From positions 21,769,734 through 21,833,733 of the forward strand of contig JARZZO010000014.1 in assembly GCA_030544215.1 (NCBI GenBank): a stretch of 64,000 nucleotides of DNA, in the 5' to 3' direction. The stretch comes from Zantedeschia hybrid cultivar. Lineage: Eukaryota; Streptophyta; Magnoliopsida; Alismatales; Araceae. Positions 11,770 to 22,067 of this stretch are shown here, piece after piece (position 1 is the first letter of the stretch; each line of letters opens with the position of its first letter). The translations under genes and the position numbers were made by a program. The notes beneath the pieces are model-generated. The model made no database searches. It worked only from the letters and a program-made list of their open reading frames with translations, and was not told the origin of the DNA.

Positions 11770-13259
11770 CCTATAGACTCTAAGTGACACTCAAACACAA
11801 TTTGAGCCAACGGCTTTGTCAGTGGATCTGTTACATTGTCGACGGATAGAACTATTTCCACTACTACATCTCCTATGGATATGATTTATCTGATAAGATG
11901 AAAGCGCCTCAGAATATGCTACGATTTCTGATGAGACCGCGACTCTTTCGCTTGCGCAATCGCTCCACAGTTGTCGCACAACAGTGGAACATGCTCAGAG
12001 ATGCTGGGAACTACGCCAATGTCGGTGATGAATTTCTTCAACCACACTGCTCATTTGGCGGCTTCAGCTACAGTGATGTACTCAGCTTCAGTCGTCGAAT
12101 CTGCAGTGGTTGCTTGCTTGGAACTCTTCCAGCACACTGCGCCTCCCTTCAAAGTAAACACGAATCCAGATATAGACTTGTTATCATCTGGATTTGACTG
12201 AAAACTCGAGTCAGTAAAGCCTCACAGTTTCAAGTCACTTCCTCCATAGACAAGAAACATATCCTTAGTTCTTCTCAAGTACTTAATGATACATTTCACT
12301 GCCTTCCAGTGCTCTTCGTCTGGATCAGCCTGAAATATGCTCGTAACACTAAGAGCAAATGCTACATCAGGCCGTGTACATAGCATGACATACATAATAG
12401 TTCCTATGACAGAGGCATAGGGTATTCTATCCATAAGTGCTCTCTCATCAGGAGTCTTATGAGACTGTTCCTTTGAGAGACTAATTCCATGTCTCATTGG
12501 TATGAGACCTCTCTTGGAATTTTTCATGCCAAACCTTTTGACTACGGTATCTATGTACAAGTATTGTGTCATTCCAAGCATCCTCTTTGATCTATCTCTA
12601 TAGATCCGTATTTTCAATACGTAGGATGCTTCTCCCAAATCCTTCATGGAGAAGTTTCTTGACAGCCAGATCTTTACTGATGATATCATAGTTACATCAT
12701 TCCCAATGAGTAGTATGTCATCTACGTAAAGAACTAAGAAGGTGACTGCACTCCCACTGGTCTTCTTGTATACACAAGGCTCATCTTCATTCTTAATGAA
12801 GTGATAAGACTTGACAGCCTCGTCAAATCTCATGTTCCAGCTCCGAGAAGCTTGCTTCAGTCCATAAATAGATCTCTGAAACTTGCACACTTTATATGGA
12901 GATTCTTTGGATGTGAAACCTTCTGATTGTATCATATACACCTCTTACTCAAGATTACCGTTGAGGAAGGCAGTCTTCACATCCATCTGCCAGATCTCGT
13001 AATCGAGATGTGCAGCAATGACGAGTAGAACTCTGATCGATTTTATCATAGCAACTGGTGAGAAAGTCTCGTCATAGTCAATTCCTTGTCTTTGACGATA
13101 TCCCTTTGCTACCAACCTTGCCTTACAAGTATCAATCCGTCTATTAACACCGATCTTTCTTTTAAAGATCCACTTGCATCCGATGGGTACAATACCTTCG
13201 GGCAAGTCCTCCAAGTTCCAAACTTGGTTGGTGTACATGGACTGGATTTCTGAGTTCAT
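11770..13259 (-). pseudogene. Copia reverse transcriptase and RNase H, disrupted
   Basis: The frame at 13259-12945 has the RT start (GCKWIFKRK, LVAKGYRQRQGIDYDETFSPV, MDVKTAFLNGNLE). A stop at 12944-12942 breaks it, and 12941-12222 continues with SIYGLKQASRSWN and the catalytic YVDDILLIGND, ending at VYGGSDLKL before another stop. RNase H follows at 12221-11770, with TEAEYITVAEAAK, a CDN motif and TDPLTKPL, interrupted by at least three more stops. The order and motifs are those of Ty1-copia pol. The copy cannot make a full protein. Confidence 0.85.
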
Positions 13260-14513
13260 GGCTTCTCGCCATTTCCCGGCTTCTTGGCCTTATGGTGGAT
13301 TTTAGGATCATTATCCTCATTATATTCTACCTTAGACTCACCTTCAGCGATATGTCCCACATATCGTTCGGGTAGTCTAGGTAATCTACCAGATCTACGA
13401 GGCTCATGTGCGTTTTCCTGAACAGATTCAGGAATTGATATCTCATCTGATGATAATGTAGTTGTTTGGGGATCTGGGACCTCTTCCAGTACTATTTTAC
13501 TTCCACTGTCCTCCTGGAGAAGGTATTCTTCTTCAAGGAAGACAGCTTTCCTGGCGACAAACACCTTTTGTTCACTAGGATGGTAAAAGTAGTATCCAAA
13601 AGTTTCCTTTGTATATCCCACAAACCTACATTTGTCAGTTCGTGATTCCAGCTTGTCTGGATCATGCCTCTTTACATGAGCAGGACAACCCCAGACTTTA
13701 ACATGTTTAAATTCTGATTTCCTGCCTTTCCATATCTCATATGGAGTAGAGGTTACAGACTTACTGGGTACTCTGTTCAGTAAGTATGCTGCTGACTCTA
13801 GAGTATACCCTCAGAGGGACACTGGTAATCCCGAGAAGCTCATCATGGATCGCAAACAATGTGCGATTCTTCCTTTCTGATACACCATTCATCTGTGGTG
13901 TATATGGAGGAGTCAGCTGAGAGAGGATACCATTATCCTTTAAGAATTGTGTGAAATTAGTACTCAAGTATTATCTTCCTCGATCTGATTGAAGAGCTTT
14001 AATACTCTTTCCTAACCGTTTCTCTACCTCATTCTTGAACTTCTCAAATGCTTCCGACTTGTACTTCATTAAGTACACATAGCCGAATCTTAAGAAGTCA
14101 TCGGTGAACGTGATGAAGTAAGAAAAGCCACCTTTGGGTTGGATGGACATTGGACCACATACATTCGAATGTATTAGTTCCAGAATGTCCTTGGTACGTT
14201 CTCCATGTCCAATAAATGAAGATTTTGCCATCTTTCCGATAAGGCAAGATTCACATGTCGCAAACGATTCATAATCGAATGTAGTTAAGTAACCATACTT
14301 GTGCAACTTTTGCAACCTACTTTCGCCAATGTGCCCAAGTCTACAATGCCACATGTAGGCTTGGTTTATACAATTCTTGCTCTTCTTAAGAGCATTATCA
14401 ATTTGAAGATTGTAATAAGAAACATCTAAGAGATATAGACCATTGACCAAAGATGCCGAACCTATTAATTTATTACCATAACAAATCGAACAACTTCTAT
14501 TCTCAATAGTCAA
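13256..14513 (-). pseudogene. Copia integrase, disrupted
   Basis: The frame 14513-13971 carries the HCRLGH...CESC zinc-binding motif and the start of the core with HSNVCGP, where functional copies have HSDVCGP or HTDVCGP: the first catalytic aspartate is Asn here. LQSDRG keeps the second aspartate. The next fragment, 13967-13761, contains NGVSERKNRTL with the catalytic glutamate. Fragment 13621-13256 is the C-terminal GYTKETFGYYFYHP region. At least two frame breaks separate these parts. Confidence 0.8.
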
Positions 14514-14585
14514 CCTATATCCTATCTTGTCTAAGCAAGATACTGATATGATGTTCTTTATTATGGTAGGAACATAATAACAATC

Positions 14586-14930
14586 TTATAATAGTAAGAC
14601 GTCTCTTGATGGAAACCTAAGGTTTGCTATCCCAACAACAATCGCCGCAACTTTTGCGCCGTTTCCTAGCCTCAATTCCACATCGCCTTGTCTCAGCTTG
14701 TGCTTACTTGTCAGCATCTGCGCATCATGACATATATGAGAAGCACATCCGATATCTAATACCCAAGATGTGGAGTCTCCAACTGACAAGTTGATATCTA
14801 TCATATAGATATCTGAAGCTTCAGACAACTTCACATTTCCATGAGCTTTATCATGAAGGAACTCCTTACAGTTCTTCTTCCAGTGACATTCTACTTACAG
14901 TAGAAGCAGTCACCCTTACTACTCTTTCGT
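14586..14930 (-). pseudogene. Copia protease and gag zinc knuckle, disrupted
   Basis: The frame 14834-14586 carries WVLDIGCASHICHD, the pepsin-like protease site in which the usual DTG or DSG reads DIG. Just upstream, about 14915-14870, CFYC and GHWKKNC form a CCHC zinc knuckle split by a frameshift. Beyond this, gag cannot be followed. Confidence 0.7.
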
Positions 14931-15324
14931 CTTTGTCCTTCAATCTTTTATCGTTAGTTATCATCTCTGCTTCATGGACATCCAATCCGATTCAGCAGGA
15001 GGATCAGCTGCAAGGACAAAGTCAATGTACTCAGATCTGAAGACATTCTTCAAGTTTCTAAACCAATACGAGTAGATCAGGTAAGTCAAAAGGACATCAA
15101 GTATGCCGCGGAGTGGGTTATTCGACGACATAATTCCTTAGAGGATATTAGTGAATTCTATTCAGCAGATGTTCAATTATTAATTTTTAAAACAAGACAT
15201 GGTCTTTTGCTCAAGTTTTAACTCCCACTAATTTTTGACGGACTGTATAACTCTCAGTTATACTGAACGGGAGACGCCGACAGTCTCCTAGTGAGGATCA
15301 TAATCTCAATGACTTGCAATACAA

Positions 15325-15633
15325 CTTTGTGGATAACACAACAAACTGTAATAGAATCAAAGAGCACCCAACTCATGGGACATGCAACTCCTTGCAATAT
15401 CTGATCATAGCTTCGGTCCCCAGAGATTTAATGGCCTTGTGGATAGCACAACAAACCACTAATTCTGATTTAAGCTAACCATCGTTACGCGATGAGTATA
15501 GATTTGCATGTAACCCTTGTGGATAGCACAACAAAGCTACATGGTTCCTCTACCCCAATCATATAGACATCTAATGCCATAGCCACAGTTTCTCCTCCCA
15601 ATTAAACAAGCCTTGTGGATAGCACAACAAACC
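15325..15633. repeat. Four spaced copies of a 17-23 nt motif
   Basis: The core TTGTGGATAGCACAACAAA occurs at 15325-15347 (one mismatch, GGATAACA), 15435-15457, 15515-15536 and 15611-15633, with spacings of 110, 80 and 96 bp. A weaker partial match, GGATAGCACAGT, lies near 15870. The intervening sequence is not repeated, so this is not a simple tandem array. It lies between the copia zinc knuckle and the region where gag or the leader would be. Confidence 0.85.
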
Positions 15634-16130
15634 TGCCTAAAGTGATTCGAATCCTATGACTATAACGATGGTGGACCACGCAGTAAGTTCTTAACTACTC
15701 ACGTTATGGCTTAGAATTTATTTGAGAGTATTTAGATAACTTTTATCTTTGTCTCTCCTAGGTGATAATATATAAATATATCGTATATATTTACTAAATG
15801 TTATACCTGCTTTGATTCATAATCAAAAGAAAACAATGCATCACATACATGTCTAGTGTGGTCATGGATAGCACAGTGGGTTTGACTAGAGCCAACAGTC
15901 AAACGCATACACAATCTAACAGAACATTTACATTAGATAAACCTACAAACACATAGGCAAGAGATCTCCTTCATATCGCCTTCCTGGTTGCATCTGTGGA
16001 TCGTCCTCACTCCTTCCTCAGTTGCCTCGATCATATTACATTAATTCTAAAATCACATGTAATTAGAATAGAGCCTTATGGCGAGTACGAGAGAGAGGGA
16101 GGTAGCAATACATCGGAGTATGAGAGAGGG

Positions 16131-17054
16131 AGAGATACGCAGATCTCTATTTATTAACAATTTAATAAATATCCATCATCCATGATCTACATAATCCATT
16201 CATCACATGAATAATTAAATAAGTGCATATCCATGACCACGGTGTGTTTTAAACATCCCACACATGATTCAACGCATCACATGGCTAAAATAAAAGAGTT
16301 TTTCAAAATTAAATAATTTTAGCTTTCAAAAAGCTGGGATCCAATCAAAATTGGTATTTGAATTTCGAAAACACTTTTAATCAATTTAACATGCAATTAA
16401 ATCTAATTCAAAAGCATAAAATACACATCACATGTAAGAGAGGGACAGTGGAGAGAGAAAACTGATGTTTGCAGCCATTGTAGCCCTTCGCACGGATCCT
16501 TGGTAGCCTTAGACTCCTTCCAATGGTCAGTTGCAGTGCCTCGAGTCCACCTCTTGCCCTAATAGCCGCTGGTTTGAGAGAGATATAGAGAGAGAGAGAG
16601 AACAAAAGCTAGAGAGAGAGAGAGGGCTACTACAATACCTGCGGGTACTGTAGCAAAGAGAGGGAGAAAGTGGGAGAGAAATTGAGAGAGAAAGCTATTT
16701 GGTGGAAGGGGTGAGAGAGTTTAAAAATTTTCCCAAGTTATGAAAAAATCTCCAAATTGAAAGAGAGAATTTCAAAAAACAAGCTTCCTTTCTCCAACCC
16801 CCTCCCATGGTTTTATAGAAGAGAATTCTTAATTCAAATTTTGAATTTCAAATAGGGTAATAAATAGGCTATTAAGCTCTCCTTTGATTAGTGGATCTTC
16901 TTTTAAACTTATAAAGACTATTTTGAATTTTGAATTTCGAAATAAATATATTTCTTTTTAAATTTCAGGATTCCCTCATCCTCTCTCTTTTGATTTTATA
17001 GAAGAGAATTCTTAATTTAAATTTTGAATTTCAAATCCTCTAATAAATGGGCCT
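16131..17054. other. Non-coding part of the retroelement cluster
   Basis: Positions 16560-16720 are rich in GA repeats, and 16800-17050 carry repeated AAATTTTGAATTTCAAA-type AT blocks. No coding frame. It may be retroelement leader or an unrelated nested insertion. Confidence 0.4.
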
Positions 17055-17460
17055 TTAATTGCTCGCATTAACCTCCCTCTTGATTAGAGGATTCTACATG
17101 AATGTACATTTGAAATTTCAATCTAGAGAGGAATATTTCAAATTTTGAATTTTGAATTGACAAATAAATGTTATTTTTGAGATTTTGAAATTTTAAAATT
17201 CAAATTTAATAAATACTATTTTTGAAATTTGAATTCCGAAATTCTCTCTTCTCTCTCTTAATTGCTCGCATTAAGCTCCCTCTTGATTAAAGGATTCTAC
17301 ATGAATGTACATTTGAAATTTCAATTTAGAGAGGTATATTTCAAATTTTAAATTTTGAATTGAAGAATAAATGTTATTTTTGAGATTTTAAAATTTTAAA
17401 ATTCAAATTTAAAAAATACTATTTTTGAAATTTGAATTTCGAAATTCTCTCTTCTCTCTC
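17055..17460. repeat. 203-bp tandem duplication
   Basis: Two copies, 17055-17257 and 17258-17460, both begin TTAATTGCTCGCATTAA (or a close variant) and end in TTCTCTCTTCTCTCTC. They differ by few bases. A partial third unit with related AT blocks may precede them near 16880-17050. Confidence 0.85.
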
Positions 17461-17507
17461 TTAGTTGGCTTGTGGATCCCTTTTTAAGACAAAAAGAAGG
17501 TAATCTT

Positions 17508-17580
17508 GTTCTTTCCGGGATTCGAATCCTAGTCACTTCCTTGAAATGCAAGTAGTCCAACCACTATGCCATATGCTTGT
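17508..17580 (-). repeat. tRNA-like sequence (Pol III A and B boxes)
   Basis: Read on the minus strand it contains TGGCATAGTGGTTGG, matching the A box, and 36 bp later GGATTCGAATCC, matching the B box, in tRNA-like order and spacing. A clean cloverleaf with acceptor stem is not visible. It is better explained as a tRNA-derived repeat head or decayed tRNA copy than as a functional tRNA. Confidence 0.55.
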
Positions 17581-17856
17581 TTATGTCCAGCATTCACATA
17601 AAATAATAATTAAGTTCATGCGGGAATCAATAAATCATCCAAATGTACATTAAATGATTATCGAGAAAGTTTTATTTGAGAATGAAATTGTTACCCTTAT
17701 TCAATCCATGGAGTGATGATATTTGAAATTCGAATTTTACAGAATTAATATGTTTGAAAGCATAGTTGATTTATCTATCATTCCATGTGTTTTTGTTCAT
17801 TAAATTGATAGCAAAGTGTATACGTTTCATTTGTTATTTATGTAAAATTGTGAACT

Positions 17857-18877
17857 TATTAGAATATCGTCGAAAGAAATTGAGTGTCAATAATGAATCA
17901 TTCGCTCTCGGTACTTAGAGAGAGAATACTCTAAGAAGGATGCGTAGAAGTCTCTTGCCAGGGCAGATGATAATATCGGGAAATGAGTTTTTCGATATTA
18001 TATGGCAGCATCCTATCCAAGTGAGTCGACCAATTAGGATTTGATGGTACACCATAACTTGAGTTCACTCAAGAGCATTGTATAAATGAAGGATTATATC
18101 CACGTGGTAACTGTTGGCGGAAATGTTCCAAGAGTGGATTACTTAACCCCGATATTTTTCGGATTCACGCGGTGTTGCTTGGCACCCAACGTGATCGGAT
18201 GTCCGATAGAATTTAATATGCAATATTAATTTGATTGATTAATAAATTAATAATGAGTTATTAATTGATTAATCGGGCCAGTGGGGAGTCACTGGGCTTA
18301 TTGGGCCATTAATCAGACTGATTATTGTGCCTAGAGGGTCACACGCAAATGATTCTCAAGGCCATAGATAATAAATGAATTTTATATTAACCAGAAGTTT
18401 TTATGAAAAACCGCGCGGTTAATATAAAAGATAGCGAACGGGCTGAGCAAGCCAGACTACTGCGAACCTTAGTCGCTCCCTCATTTCTTCCTCTCTCTCT
18501 CTCATGTCTCAGACCGACTTTGTTCTCTGGGTCTACTCTACCGCTTTTCTGACTCCCGTCTGAGGGAAAATCGATCGCGTGTCGCGGCGGTCGTTCTAGC
18601 GAACGGGGAAGGGTTCGTGGGCTGCGATAAGCGAAGAACGTGAGGATATCCACCGTGAAAAGGATCGCGTGGACTTCGCTAGAGGCCGTGCATCTGCGCG
18701 GCTGGTGGTGTAACATTGACGGAACCGTTCGGTCGTAGATTCGAATCCGCGCGAAGGTAATAATCCTATGAAAGGTTATTCGGATTTTAGTTTTATCAAA
18801 ATGGGAATGGATCGCAGGTTTTATAATATTTTAATTTTCGCTGCGCGAGTTATCCAGAGAAACGCAAGAACTCAACA
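17857..18877 (+). mobile_element. Related copia LTR in opposite orientation, U3 missing
   Basis: This segment aligns with the reverse complement of 10027-11180, at roughly 80% identity by eye over 350 bp. Shared blocks include CACGCGGTGTTGCTTGGCAC and TACTTAGAGAGAGAAT. It ends CTCAACA at 18877 and is followed by a primer-binding site, so it is a 5' LTR reading on the plus strand. About 550 bp of U3 present in the other LTR have no counterpart before 17857. The level of divergence suggests a separate insertion of the same family rather than the partner LTR of the minus-strand element. Confidence 0.75.
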
Positions 18878-18878
18878 G

Positions 18879-18891
18879 TGGTATCAGAATC
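18879..18891 (+). promoter_or_regulatory. Primer-binding site (initiator tRNA-Met type)
   Basis: TGGTATCAGAATC lies one base after the LTR end. The standard plant copia sequence is TGGTATCAGAGC, complementary to initiator tRNA-Met; one or two positions have decayed. Confidence 0.8.
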
Positions 18892-20639
18892 AGGTTCTGC
18901 TGTTTCTCGTTCCGTTTCGATCTCCGAATTAATATTTTCATGATTTATTCCATGTACGATTTCGATTGCTTTGTTGATTATGTGTTTATATGATGAACAC
19001 AATTATAATTGAATTATTATTCTGCAAAATTGAATTTTTAATTTGGAATTTTTCGTGTTTTTCGTGGGACGAAGAACGACGGGTTTACGGCGGCTTCGTT
19101 AGGGCCTCCCAAGAGTTGGGGTGGAAGGCCGGGACCCTGGATCCTCAAGGGAGGGTGAACAGTCATCCCTAGGCTCGAGGCCGGCGCCGGAAGTGGTTGG
19201 AAACCGCTGTGGATCCGGATCTCTCTTCTTCTTTTTCTAGGTTTTGAGAAAAATTAAAAAAAAAAATCAAAGAGGGAGAGAGGCTCAGCCAACAGGTTAA
19301 AGGGGCACCGCCGGCAAGCCCGCCGGTGACCGGGGCGTCACCGGCGAGACCGGGAGGCTCCGTGCCGCTGGCCGCCGCTGCAACTCCCCCCCGGCTGCCA
19401 AGCTCCACTTGCAGCTAGGTTTAGGGTTTCGGATGTTGTAGGGCCCAAGTAATCTATGGGGCCTGACATATACGAGCTCTATCGTTGACCATAATTCTTA
19501 AAAAACCCATAAAGTGGTAGTCATCGAGAATCCACTCTTCAAGAGTCCACGTACCACAAAGTAGTCGGAAGTTTGTTCTCTCAACCAACTATGAAAAGGA
19601 AAAAACCTGTTATATTTCTCTGACTAAGGAGTCATTGGGAGCATCTGTCACTCCTCATTTTCCCTGAGGACAGACTGCTCCTTATGTCAATCAATGGCGG
19701 CATACCTATCATGTCTCTTGCTGCTCGGGGTTGGGACTGTCACCACAAGAAAAATTTCTACCGTTTGATCCTCTCTTTAATATAACAATGTGCTATCATG
19801 GAAAGTCTGTCACGATGAGATCAAATCGCTATCATTATAAAAAAAAAAATACCTTAAAAAAGTGATTTGACTTCACTATATTCAAATGAGACCCCACTGA
19901 GTCTGAACACGATGTGCATGTTTTCCTTATGGCATCTCCAAAGGGGCACGCATCTTATCGGGATCAAGTCTCAGAAGTACATGTCCACTCCTCCCAACTG
20001 GATGAGTTCATATAAAAGTTTTAACTCTTCGTCATGTCCAAACAACACTTTTAAGGCTCCGAGCTTTTTCTTACCAGACTCTCCTTCATGGGGCCCCAAC
20101 GGCATTGGAGGATTATTTGACCCTTCAATCTTCTTTTTCCAATCCCTTGCTGGTTCACATATTCGGGCAGTTGGTCTCTCCTCCACCGTTCATTCATACA
20201 AGGAGGAGCTGCGGGTTTTTCACTTTTAATAGAATACCATTTGTACATCTAAAAGTGTTTAGAGAGTTATTTGTAAAAAAGATTAATTTTTTATATCCTA
20301 AAATCGAGACCTTACATACGTGGATGCGTATAGCGTGCTCGGAAATATTTTATGTGCATTGTGTTAGATAAGCGGGAAACTTTCCGTCATCTTCGCATTG
20401 CTCCTTTAGAAAAAAGTAGACGATTTTATCTTCTTTTGGCCGTGCATCCAAGTTAGAGTATACGCCTGAGACGTATGACGGGGGCATAAATTAACACTAC
20501 TTCAGCGGAACAACATGGCCTCTGGAATCTGCATGGCTCCAGTTGGAAGCTTTTTAAATGAAGAGTAATAATTCTTGTAATATCTATGTATTGTAATTTA
20601 AGTGGATTCCAATATATAAGTCAGTAACAGTTCGATCCA
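18892..20639. other. Retroelement leader, then unassigned intergenic DNA
   Basis: Positions 18892 to about 19430 look like the leader or gag start of the plus-strand copia element, with an abrupt GC-rich part at 19080-19400. No pol follows, so this element is truncated. Positions 19440-20639 show no recognisable gene or transposon. Confidence 0.45.
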
Positions 20640-21050
20640 TTTGAATTGGACAGCTATTTTGCAGCCATCTGGATTAAAGAAAGTTATTTTTTTTATTTAT
20701 TTTTTGTTTGATTTATTTAATTTTTTTAGAGTGTTTGATGAAAATCGGACGATATAATTGGGTTGTTTGGATTGGCCCTCATCCGACTGTATTTTTTTTT
20801 AAAAAAAACGCACAAATTTTAATTTACGTGTAAAAAATAGAAAAGTTTTCTTTAAAAAAATTTATACAGTCCAATTGAAGCTGACCCAAACAATCAAATT
20901 GTACCATCTGATTTTTGATCGGACGTTTTAAAAAAATTAAAAAATTAAAATAAAAAATAAAAAAATAAAACACCGACTTTCTCAACCGAGACGGACTGCA
21001 CAACAACTGTCTAATCTGACTAAATTGGACGACTGACTTACTCTGTCAAA
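20640..21050. repeat. AT-rich foldback element (family copy 1)
   Basis: The left arm contains GATGAAAATCGGACGATATA followed by TTGGGTTGTTTGG. The right arm contains the inverted counterpart, CCAAACAATC followed by TGTACCATCTGATTTTTGATC. The arms are long, imperfect and rich in A/T runs, with a central spacer near 20790-20860. The outer right end, GTCTAATCTGACTAAATTGG, resembles the end of the copy at 50310-50705. Exact ends are not defined. Confidence 0.65.
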
Positions 21051-21413
21051 CCTAAATTTATGACAGTAAATTTTTTATTATGATGATGAAAGTACATTCT
21101 AGTGATATAAAGAGTACGTTATACAAAGTTCATGAATAGCATCACTCTTTTAATTTGTCCGTCGGAGGATTATGCACTCCCACGAAGCTCCCCAATTTCC
21201 GGAGACGTACCTCCATAACGGTGTACTGTGCTGCATGCGTATACGCCTGGTCGCTATCCACTACGGAGTACCTTGCAGTGTACCAGCAAGAAACCTGGGA
21301 AGCCTAAACGTGCACGCAGCGAAGAGAATGTTTGTTCCATTTTCCTGCAGATCTTCTATACTGTTCTGACGGACTAAAATGGTCCATCCAAAAATTAAGA
21401 ACTCCTTCATATA
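21051..21413. other. Intergenic DNA
   Basis: No gene or repeat recognised between the foldback element and the MITE. Positions 21406-21413 are the left target duplication of the latter. Confidence 0.5.
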
Positions 21414-21802
21414 GGTTTTTTTGAATATATATCCCTCAAAAACACTGTAATTGTATGTATATCCTTCATTCTCACATTATCATCAATACTTTTATAATCT
21501 TCAAAATATTGCATTCATGTCTCTCCTGTCAAATTTAAGTTAATTTTAACGAAATATGTCAAGAACATTGCATAAATTATGACATCGTTAGAGGTATCGG
21601 GGTCAAAATATAATATTTTAGTATATTGAGAGGTATATATGTAAAATATTAGTGAATTTAAGGATATTGATGTCAAACCATTAGATTGAGGGATATAAAA
21701 TGTAATATTTTGAAGATTGCAGGAGTATTGATGATAATATGTGAGAATGGGAGGTATACATATAATTACGGTGTTTTTGAGGGATATATATAAAAAAAAA
21801 CC
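21414..21802. mobile_element. 389-bp MITE with long inverted repeats
   Basis: The first about 110 bp (GGTTTTTTTGAATATATATC, CCCTCAAAAACACTGTAATT) are the imperfect reverse complement of the last 110 bp, about 85% identical by eye. Direct flanks TTCATATA (21406-21413) and TTCATGTA (21803-21810) form an 8-bp target duplication with one mismatch. There is no coding capacity. Eight bp would fit hAT, but termini of this kind are not classic hAT, so the superfamily is open. Confidence 0.85.
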
Positions 21803-21907
21803 TTCATGTAGTGTTTGTCCACTGTGCCACTAGAGTACTCTATGTAAGGTACTCCTTCTTATTTTCCGCCGCTATCCAATAGAGGATAGATTTTACTCTC
21901 TTAATAG

Positions 21908-22056
21908 AGTCCGGATCTACGTTGGACCGTAGAGGATCAGTACTCACTGGGGGAGGGGGACGGAAGTGACTTCAGGGGGACCAGACATGATGTTTTTTGA
22001 ATTTTTTTTTTGTCCCCTCTTCTACGGTCCAACGAGGACCGTAGAGGATCCGGACT
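21908..22056. mobile_element. 149-bp MITE with 10-bp inverted ends
   Basis: Starts AGTCCGGATC and ends GATCCGGACT, a perfect 10-bp terminal inverted repeat. Flanks TCTCTTAATAG (21897-21907) and CCTCTTAATAG (22057-22067) agree at 10 of 11 positions, a target duplication in the Mutator size range. Inside, GTTGGACCGTAGAGGATC and TCTACGGTCCAACG form a second inverted pair. Non-coding. Confidence 0.8.
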
Positions 22057-22067
22057 CCTCTTAATAG

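Larger units (their letters stand above)
10027..16130 (-). mobile_element. Decayed Ty1-copia retrotransposon, 5' LTR missing
   Basis: From left to right on the plus strand: 3' LTR (10027-11727), polypurine tract, RNase H, reverse transcriptase, integrase, protease and a CCHC knuckle, all reading on the minus strand in standard copia order. Upstream of the knuckle the gag region is unrecognisable, and an array of short repeats lies at 15325-15633. The right boundary is uncertain. No LTR in the same orientation occurs to the right, so the element has lost its 5' LTR. The RT sequence style suggests the Angela/Tork branch (inference). Many stop codons and frame breaks show that it is inactive. 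Confidence 0.85.

Noticed and set aside
15325..15633. CRISPR-like array, because of evenly spaced short repeats
   Set aside because: Only four copies, unequal spacing of 80-110 bp, no cas genes, and a plant nuclear retroelement context.
17508..17580. Functional tRNA gene
   Set aside because: A and B boxes are present, but no acceptor stem or clean anticodon arm could be folded.
19867..20229. 120-codon open frame
   Set aside because: It overlaps frames of similar length on the other strand, and the peptide shows no family resemblance.
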